From NCBI GenBank assembly GCA_009779835.1, contig WRBD01000007.1, forward strand, positions 1-64,000: a DNA stretch of 64,000 nucleotides. The letters are read 5' to 3'. The number at the start of each line of letters is the position of its first letter. Positions within the stretch are counted from its first letter, which is position 1. The translations under genes were made by a program, and so were the position numbers. This stretch comes from Defluviitaleaceae bacterium. GTDB taxonomy: Bacteria > Bacillota > Clostridia > Lachnospirales > WQUN01. The notes below the pieces were generated by a model. That model did not search any database. It worked only from the letters and a program-made list of their open reading frames with translations, and was not told the DNA's origin. Below, one piece after another: positions 48,327 to 55,700 of this stretch.

Positions 48327-51300
48327 TATCTTATAACCCAAAGCTCAATCTTTTCACCGTTTACATTCCATTCTTTTACATACGCGCCTTCGGGGGATGC
48401 GGCGGGTAAGAGTTCTTTTGCCAGAATTTCGTGCGAAATTTCCTGCGAGTTTTGTTCCATAACGGCGGAAAGGGGCGAAGTTTTATCGTAGCCCGCCTTG
48501 ATATGGTCGGTTACTTCAAAGCCGGCTTCGCGGCGCATATTTTGAAATTTGCTGATTAATTCGCGCATATTCCCTTCTTCGATTAACTCGGGCGTTAGTT
48601 TAATATCGAGAACAACTGTAACGCCTTTTTCGCTTGCGGCAGAGAAACCCTCTTTTTGCGTGGTTTCTACAAGAACGTCTTCCATCGTTAATTCAACGGA
48701 AGTGCCGTCTATTTCGGTTTTGAATAAGCCCGCCTTTAACGCGTCCATTGTATCGTTTGGTGCGGAGTTAAGGGCTTCCGTTATTTTCGGAACAAGTTTT
48801 CCATAACGTGGGCCAAGCGTCCGCAATTGTGGCTTGAAACGATACGAAGTATATTCTGCCGCGTTTTCGATAAAATTAATCGCTTTGACGTTTAACTCGT
48901 CTTTTATTACATCTAAAAGTCCCTCGCTGATGTCGGTCGTTTTAGATAAGCAAACAAACATCTCTGCCACCGGCTGGCGAATTTTCGTATTCGCGGCATT
49001 CCGCGCAGAACGCCCTTGCACAACAATGTCCATCACAACAGACATTTGTGATTCTAATTCCGCGTCAATTAATTTTTCATCGCAAACGGGAAAATCAGTC
49101 AAGTGTATAGATATCGGTGCGTTTTCGCCAAGTCCGATAACCAAATTCTGATAAATCTGCTCTGTGATAAATGGTACAAAAGGCGCGGCAAGTTTCGCTA
49201 CGGTAACAAGCGCATGATGAAGCGTTTTGTATGCGCTGATTTTATCCTCGGTCATGTCCTTTACCCAGTAACGCTCGCGTGAACGACGCAAGTACCAGTT
49301 GCTCATTTCGTCAACAAATTTATCCAACTCGCGGGAGGGTTCGGTTATCTCGAAGCGTTCCAACGCTGCGTTAACTTTCCCAGCAAGCGTGTTAAGCCGT
49401 GAAAGTAGCCATTTATCCATAACGGACGGTTCGGGCGTGTCGTATTTATACGGGTTGAACCCATCAATTTCTGCGTAAAGCACAAAAAATGCGTAAGTGT
49501 TCCAAAGTGTTCCCATAAAACGGCGCGCACCCTCGGTTACTCCGTCGTCGGAGTAGCGGAAATTAATCCACGGTGCGGATGACGAAATCAAAAACCAGCG
49601 AATAGCGTCCGCGCCGTGTTTTGTTAAAGCTTCCATTGGATTAACCGCGTTGCCTTTCGATTTACTCATTTTTTGCCCGTGTTCATCCAAACCGTGGCCC
49701 AAAACAATTACGTTTTTGTACGGCGATTTTTCAAAAAGCATTGTCGAAATCGCGATAAGCGAATAAAACCATCCGCGCGTTTGGTCTACGGCTTCGGAAA
49801 TGAAGTCCGCCGGGAATTGTTTTGCAAAAATATCTTCGTTCTCAAACGGATAATGCCACTGCGCAAAAGGCATCGCGCCCGAATCAAACCAGCAATCAAT
49901 AACTTCCGGAGTACGGGTCATTGTGCCATTGCACTTTGCGCATGGGATTTTTATTGCGTCGATATACGGTTTGTGAAGTTCGATATCGTCGGGAGTGGCG
50001 GGGTTTAATTTTTTCAACTCCGAGATACTGCCTACGCAATGCATATGTCCGCAGCTTTCATCATCGCAAACCCAAATGGGAAGCGGCGTTCCCCAGTAGC
50101 GTTCACGGCTTATGCTCCAGTCGATTACATTTTCAAGGAAATCGCCGAAACGCCCTTCTTTCATATGAGACGGGAACCAGTTTACCGTGTTGTTGCTTTC
50201 CAGTAATTTATCGCGCAGGCTACTCATTTTTATAAACCATGCGTCGCGGGCGTAGTAAAGCAACGGTGTGTCGCAACGCCAGCAAAATGGATAGCTGTGC
50301 TTGTATGAGGTCTTTTTGAACATTTGACCGCGGTTTTTTAACTCTTTTATAATTAACGGGTCGGCATCTTTTACGAATTTTCCCGCCCACAAATGCGCGT
50401 CCGAAATAAAACAACCCTGCGCGTCAACCATTTGTAATAGCGGCAAACCGTAGCTTTTTGATATTCGCGCATCATCCTCGCCGAATGCGGGCGCGATATG
50501 AACAATACCCGTGCCGTCCGTAAGCGTTACGTATGAATCGCAAACAATTATACAGTAATTTTCGTTTTTCTTAACGGACTCGTCGGCAAAATCGAAAAGA
50601 GGCTCGTATTTTGTTTTTTCAAGTTCTTTTCCCGTGACGGTTTCAAGAATTCCGTATTCGGCTTCGCCGAAAACGGAGGAAACTAAAGCTTTCGCCAAAA
50701 TATAAACACGTCCGTCGAACGAAACTTTTGCGTACTCCTCTTTCGGATTAACGCAAAGCCCTACATTCGACGGTAAAGTCCACGGTGTGGTTGTCCACGC
50801 GAGGAAAAACTCGTTTTCAGTTCCCGCAACCTGGAAGCACACGTAAATGGAGTCTTCCGTTACATCTTTATAGCCCTGTGCGAGTTCATGGCTGGAAAGT
50901 GGCGTTCCGCAGCGCGAACAGTAAGGCACAACGCGATAGCTTTTGTAAATCAAACCCTTCGCGTAAATTTGAGACAATGCCCACCAAACGGACTCGATAT
51001 ATTCGTTATGATACGTCACGTATGGCGTGTCCATGTCTGCCCAAAAGCCCACACGCTCGCTCATTTCACGCCATATGCCCTCGTATTTCCAAACACTTTC
51101 CTTGCATTTTTTTATAAAAGGCTCAACACCATAAGTTTCGATTTCAGGCTTTCCCGAAATTCCCAATTCTTTTTCAACTTCAAGCTCTACGGGCAGGCCA
51201 TGCGTGTCCCAGCCCGCCTTGCGCTTCACTTGAAAACCCTTCATCGCTTTATATCGCGGAATTAAATCTTTAACCGTTCGCGTAATAATATGTCCGATAT

Positions 51301-51463
51301 GCGGATGACCGTTCGCTGTTGGTGGCCCATCGTAAAATGTAAAACCGGGCGCGCCCTCTCGCAAATTAATACTTTTTTCAAAAATTTCATTGTCGCGCCA
51401 AAGTTTTAAAACATCTTTTTCGCGCTCTGCAAAGTTTAAACCGGTAGAAACTTTTTCATACAT
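48326..51463 (-). CDS. ileS: isoleucyl-tRNA synthetase (IleS2, eukaryote-like type)
   Basis: A 1045-residue class I synthetase charging tRNA-Ile. Gly-His-Pro-His-Ile-Gly-His (HIGH) near 54-60 and Lys-Met-Ser-Lys-Ser near 600 form the ATP site. The CP1 editing domain has Trp-Thr-Thr-Thr-Pro-Trp-Thr-Leu. Length, the start Asn-Phe-Ala-Glu-Arg-Glu and the C-terminal DUF5915-like region mark the longer IleS2 type found in eukaryotes and many anaerobes, generally less sensitive to mupirocin. No T-box leader is visible upstream, unlike many Bacillota ileS genes. Confidence 0.95.
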   Translation of the reverse strand: MYEKVSTGLNFAEREKDVLKLWRDNEIFEKSINLREGAPGFTFYDGPPTANGHPHIGHIITRTVKDLIPRYKAMKGFQVKRKAGWDTHGLPVELEVEKELGISGKPEIETYGVEPFIKKCKESVWKYEGIWREMSERVGFWADMDTPYVTYHNEYIESVWWALSQIYAKGLIYKSYRVVPYCSRCGTPLSSHELAQGYKDVTEDSIYVCFQVAGTENEFFLAWTTTPWTLPSNVGLCVNPKEEYAKVSFDGRVYILAKALVSSVFGEAEYGILETVTGKELEKTKYEPLFDFADESVKKNENYCIIVCDSYVTLTDGTGIVHIAPAFGEDDARISKSYGLPLLQMVDAQGCFISDAHLWAGKFVKDADPLIIKELKNRGQMFKKTSYKHSYPFCWRCDTPLLYYARDAWFIKMSSLRDKLLESNNTVNWFPSHMKEGRFGDFLENVIDWSISRERYWGTPLPIWVCDDESCGHMHCVGSISELKKLNPATPDDIELHKPYIDAIKIPCAKCNGTMTRTPEVIDCWFDSGAMPFAQWHYPFENEDIFAKQFPADFISEAVDQTRGWFYSLIAISTMLFEKSPYKNVIVLGHGLDEHGQKMSKSKGNAVNPMEALTKHGADAIRWFLISSSAPWINFRYSDDGVTEGARRFMGTLWNTYAFFVLYAEIDGFNPYKYDTPEPSVMDKWLLSRLNTLAGKVNAALERFEITEPSRELDKFVDEMSNWYLRRSRERYWVKDMTEDKISAYKTLHHALVTVAKLAAPFVPFITEQIYQNLVIGLGENAPISIHLTDFPVCDEKLIDAELESQMSVVMDIVVQGRSARNAANTKIRQPVAEMFVCLSKTTDISEGLLDVIKDELNVKAINFIENAAEYTSYRFKPQLRTLGPRYGKLVPKITEALNSAPNDTMDALKAGLFKTEIDGTSVELTMEDVLVETTQKEGFSAASEKGVTVVLDIKLTPELIEEGNMRELISKFQNMRREAGFEVTDHIKAGYDKTSPLSAVMEQNSQEISHEILAKELLPAASPEGAYVKEWNVNGEKIELWVIR

Positions 51464-51571
51464 TCAGAAACGTCCCTTTCTAATGAAATGCTCTTAGAGT
51501 TCAGTATATCAATGTTTTTTATGAAAGTCATCATTTTCTAAAACTTACCTCTTGATTTTTACGAATTATAG

Positions 51572-51600
51572 GCATAAAAAAAATCTCTCCGCAAATAATA
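51572..51600 (+). promoter_or_regulatory. possible sigma-G-type promoter of the spore-protein gene
   Basis: GCATA at 51572-51576 and CAAATAATA at 51592-51600 loosely resemble the -35 and -10 elements of forespore promoters, with about 15 bases between. Spacing is shorter than usual. Confidence 0.3.
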
Positions 51601-51649
51601 GGCTCGTAATGGTGAGAGCCATAAATCATAATTTAAAGGAGATATAAAA

Positions 51650-51856
51650 ATGAATAACAATTCTAATTCTAGTCATTCTGTACCTCAGGCTCGCGAAGCT
51701 ATGAACAAATTCAAATATGAAGTTGCAAGCGAAATCGGCGTACCCTTGAAACAAGGCTACAACGGTGACCTCACATCTGCACAAGTAGGTTATGTTGGCG
51801 GATACATGGTTAAAAAAATGATTGAAGAGCAAGAACGCCAAATGGCAGGCAGGTAA
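51650..51856 (+). CDS. alpha/beta-type small acid-soluble spore protein
   Basis: A 68-residue DNA-coating protein of dormant spores. After an Asn/Ser start it reads Ala-Met-Asn-Lys-Phe-Lys-Tyr-Glu-Val-Ala-Ser-Glu-Ile-Gly-Val, the germination-protease cleavage block. Gly-Asp-Leu-Thr-Ser and Gly-Tyr-Val-Gly-Gly-Tyr-Met-Val-Lys-Lys-Met-Ile form the conserved C-terminal DNA-binding helix. AAAGGAG precedes the ATG and a strong terminator follows. It shows that the organism makes endospores. Confidence 0.95.
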   Translation: MNNNSNSSHSVPQAREAMNKFKYEVASEIGVPLKQGYNGDLTSAQVGYVGGYMVKKMIEEQERQMAGR

Positions 51857-51879
51857 TAAAAACGCATTATAAAATAAAA

Positions 51880-51918
51880 GCACCTGCTCCTCGTTTAACG
51901 AGGGGCGGGTGCTTTCAT
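51880..51918 (+). terminator. Rho-independent terminator after the spore-protein gene
   Basis: AAGCACC-T-GC-T-CCTCG pairs with CGAGG-G-GC-G-GGTGCTT over a TTTAA loop, followed by TCATTTTT. Confidence 0.85.
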
Positions 51919-51938
51919 TTTTACGAGTGACGCTTAAA

Positions 51939-52721
51939 TTACTCTACATTGATATAGATACTGCCAATAACACCATTTTCGCCGGGGGGGGTTATATCCC
52001 GCAGTACGCCGTCTTTGGTGGATGGCTGCGCATAACCAATATTATCCGCGAAGGCGAAAGTTATGGGGTTTGTTTTCCCGGGTGCGGCGTTTTGCCTTAC
52101 CCTGAAAGTGTAAGTTAACAAGCCGGCATTGGAGGCGATGAAATCTCCCCCGGTGCCCCAGAAAACGACTTGAGCGTTTCGCGGGCCGACTATTGGTGTT
52201 GTGATTGCACCGGTTTCAAAATCGTGCCAATCGGGGAATAGCACTGCCGGACCGTAGAAATTTTCATCTAACATTATATGCGTCAACTCAAGCCCTTCCG
52301 GAACAAAAAGCCGTACCGCCATGTTCGTAAAACCGGGGTTGTTTTCAATTCGCAAGTTCATGTCGAAGGATTCACCCGGCGAAAAAACACCGATTACATC
52401 CATATCCGAGTATTCAGCAAGAACCCCTTTCGCCGCGTTTATTGCGTTTTGAAAGGCAGTGTGTACCGACAATAACGCCCAAAGTTCGGTTATCGGAATA
52501 TCTGCGCCATCGTCCGTTGCCGATATGCGCACACCGGCTTTCACATTCTCCGCGTATTCGATTAGGCTATCAAGTGCGCTTGTATCTATGACGGGAGTAT
52601 GCACATTGTCAAAAGAAACCACTAACCGTGCTTCTTCCGGCTGTGCGTAGAAAATCGCGGGTGTTAATATTGCAAGCGCAATAATAAAAACCAAGAGCAT
52701 CTTGCATTTTTTTTGTATCAT
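51939..52721 (-). CDS. secreted protein with a cohesin-like domain
   Basis: A 260-residue exported protein. A signal peptide (about 8-27) is followed by a helical segment (about 45-105, FIVAR-like Ala-Phe-Gln-Asn-Ala-Ile-Asn-Ala-Ala-Lys) and a cohesin-type beta sandwich. That domain has Arg-Ile-Glu-Asn-Asn-Pro-Gly-Phe-Thr, Phe-Val-Pro-Glu-Gly-Leu-Glu-Leu and Leu-Leu-Thr-Tyr-Thr-Phe-Arg-Val, ending Ile-Tyr-Ile-Asn-Val. No cell-wall anchor (SLH or LPXTG) is visible. It lies 11 bases after the giant cohesin-dockerin gene, so the two are one operon. Confidence 0.75.
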   Translation of the reverse strand: MIQKKCKMLLVFIIALAILTPAIFYAQPEEARLVVSFDNVHTPVIDTSALDSLIEYAENVKAGVRISATDDGADIPITELWALLSVHTAFQNAINAAKGVLAEYSDMDVIGVFSPGESFDMNLRIENNPGFTNMAVRLFVPEGLELTHIMLDENFYGPAVLFPDWHDFETGAITTPIVGPRNAQVVFWGTGGDFIASNAGLLTYTFRVRQNAAPGKTNPITFAFADNIGYAQPSTKDGVLRDITPPGENGVIGSIYINVE

Positions 52722-52732
52722 TTTTTACACTC

Positions 52733-55700
52733 CTAATTTTGCGGAATGGGATACTGGCCTAAAACAACTCCCTCATGCCCTGCAACAAACCGGGCAATCA
52801 TTGTTGCGTCGATAAGACGTACGCGTTGTGCAGCAACCGAACCGGGAGTAACACGTCCGCGCTCCCAATTGAAATCGGGGTGGGCTGCAATCACGCTTGT
52901 AAGGTCGTGCCCTACCAAATGGCGCGCTATTAAAGTTGCGTCGTCTACGGAGAGTGTACCATTGCCGCGTACGTTACCTAAAGGCGGTTTTGGGATTCCG
53001 TCTTCAATTTCTACAAAGCCGTCTGTGACTGTAAAGCCCACCACTCTGCCGTAAAGGTCAAGCGGGGGATTAGGTCCGGCTGCGTCCTCAAAGGTAGCGG
53101 TAATCATATATATATCATTCGGCATAGCATCATCGCAGACATCGAAGATAAGATTAAGAATTACGCCGTCCGCAGTATGGTTGGCCGTACCGTGCCATGT
53201 CATGAATACATATGCGTCACCCTCTAATCCGCCAACCGGAATATCTGAACCGGTAAGAGTTAAAGGCAGTCCTGTCGGCGCACTATACGACATCAATGTT
53301 AACCCTTCTGGAACGCCGATTTTTAGCGGCAATGTGGCAAAACCGGGGTTGTTGTCAACGCGGACGGTTATTATGACACCTTCGTGACTGGGCTTGGCTT
53401 CCGTATTGGATATGGTTAGTTGCCCTGTGGGTATGGGCTCGAAAGCTACCGTTACGGCTGTTGCCGTGCTGATGGTTCTTGTTAGAGTGGGGGTCGGACC
53501 GGCTACCACAGTGTCGCCAACGCTCCAGCTTACTATACGATTTCCGGGAGGCACTATTGGCGTGAACACAACCACTGTGCCTCCGGCTTGTGTGCCGGGT
53601 TGAACCGATGCAGCTCCAACTGCCGCGGAAATTTGTGCCGTGTTCCACGTTACCTGATAATATCCTTCAGGTATATTCTCGAACGTCGCGGTAACTTCCA
53701 TTGGGGCGTTTACGGTTCTTGTAATTGTTAAATCATTTGTTGGTGTCGTTGTGCCGTCTACAGTCCAGCTAGCCACACGTTGACCGGCCGGTGGGTCTGC
53801 CGTAAACAGAACTGTTGTGCCATGAGGAACGGTTGCACCTATTGCCACGCTGTTTACCGTTGCGGCAATGCGTTCGCCTACCGTTACGGTATGGATAGCG
53901 GTAATAGCAAGTGTGAAGGTTCGGGTAGCTGGGGTTGTTCCCGTGGCACCGGTTAGTGTAACCGGCACGTTGAAGCTGCCGGATTCGGTTGGAGTTCCGG
54001 ATATCAAACCGTCATTTGAAATTTCTAAGCCTGTAGGCAAGCCTGTTGCAGACCAAACTAACGGTGTGGTTCCGGTTCCTTCCAATTGGAAGTTATACTC
54101 TTGACCCTGTGTTCCTACGGGTAAAGTTGTTCCTGTTGTTGTAATAGAGGGAGCGGTGGGGGCAGCTACCGTAAAGTTCAATGTTGCTGATGCAAGTTGA
54201 GTTTCGCCCAAGCTTATTGTTAATGTTCCGCCGCGGTTACCGGCAGCTAAACCAACTGCGGGGCGTACGGAAAATGTTCCATCTTCGCCAACCGGAATTG
54301 GTCCTGACAGCGGGGTTACAACATAGTATGCACCGGCGGTTATTGTTAAGCCGGTTAAGGCAACATTACCTGTGTTTGTAATAGTAAACTCTCGCGCTGT
54401 AAGGTCAGATTCGGCATAACCCTCTGTTAAAGATGTGAATGTATGTGCAGTCGGGTCAATTGTAGCAGCCGGCTCAGCTTCAAAGGAGCTTACTAATACG
54501 GATACATTAAATGAAGCCGATAAGCCGGAGCCTGTTGGCCCTGAAACCATAACTGTTGCGTTGTGTGTTCCGGCGGTAAGGCCTGTTGTGCGCGGTACAA
54601 CTGTAAATGCGGGAGCCGATGTACCGGGGGCGATTGCTTCAAGTGAATTTACGCTGAGTGTAAAGCTTGTTTCGTGTGTTCCGCTTAACGAAACGGTCAA
54701 CGCGCCTGTTGCCGCGGTGCCTGTGTTGGAGGCAACAACGGATAATGCTGTCGGTGCTGCGTAGGTGCCGTCCTGTGCCAATTGAACGGGGGCGAAGGTG
54801 TGTGGTTCTGTTACGCTAAGTGAAAGTTCGGGAACTGGTGTAGACGCTACCGTAACACTCAATGTCGCGGTAAGGTTTGCATCCAAGTCGGGCGAGCTTA
54901 CAACTACTGTTGCCGTATAAGTGCCTTCGTCTAAACCTGTTACGGGTGCAACAGAGAAAGTTGTTGTTGCTTGCGCCGCAATGCTCGTTGCCGCAAGTGG
55001 AGTGGTTATTGCAAATGCGTCATCGTCATCGCCGGTAATTGCTACCGATAATCCGGTAATTTGACCGGTTCCTGTATTTTCGATGGTGAGAGTTGCCGGG
55101 GCAATATCTCCCGTAGCATAACCTTCTACTAACGGGTCAAAGGTTACTGTTCCCGGTGTAAGTGTTGCGGAGAACGTGGGTCCGGTTGTTGGCGTGAAAG
55201 TTACTGCAACGGTTAAGCCCGTTGCGAGTACTTCGCGTGTTAGTGTAAGTTCGGTATAGTCTGCAACAACTGTTCCGCCTACACTCCAGCTTGCCACTTG
55301 GAAGCCATCCGCGGGTTCGGCAAAGAACCTAACTTGTGTACCGACAGATAATTCGTCACCGCTGTTGATTGGTAAGCCGATAACGGGCAAGGAAATTGAT
55401 CCGCTGATAACGTTTGCGGAAATTGTTCCGTTCTCTCCGGCAGTGAAGGTTACCTCTGCGGTTGTTACATCCCCTTCTTCACGGTGAATTAAGATGTCGT
55501 GTACGATGAATTCCGCGCCGCCTGCTCCGCCGGTGCCTACGAAGAATCCTGCAATTCTAAAGCGCGACGGGTCTGTGGGGTGTTGTACTCTGGGCGGGCT
55601 TGTTGCTTCCCAACGATATTCAAAGTTATTGGCGGTAATAAAAGCTTGGTCAACTGTTATGCGCATGATGGCGAGTGTGCCGGCAACAGGGGTAACATGT

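Noticed and set aside
51464-51649. Searched for a T-box leader upstream of ileS
   Set aside because: No specifier stem or AGGGUGGNACCGCG-like antiterminator on the minus strand.
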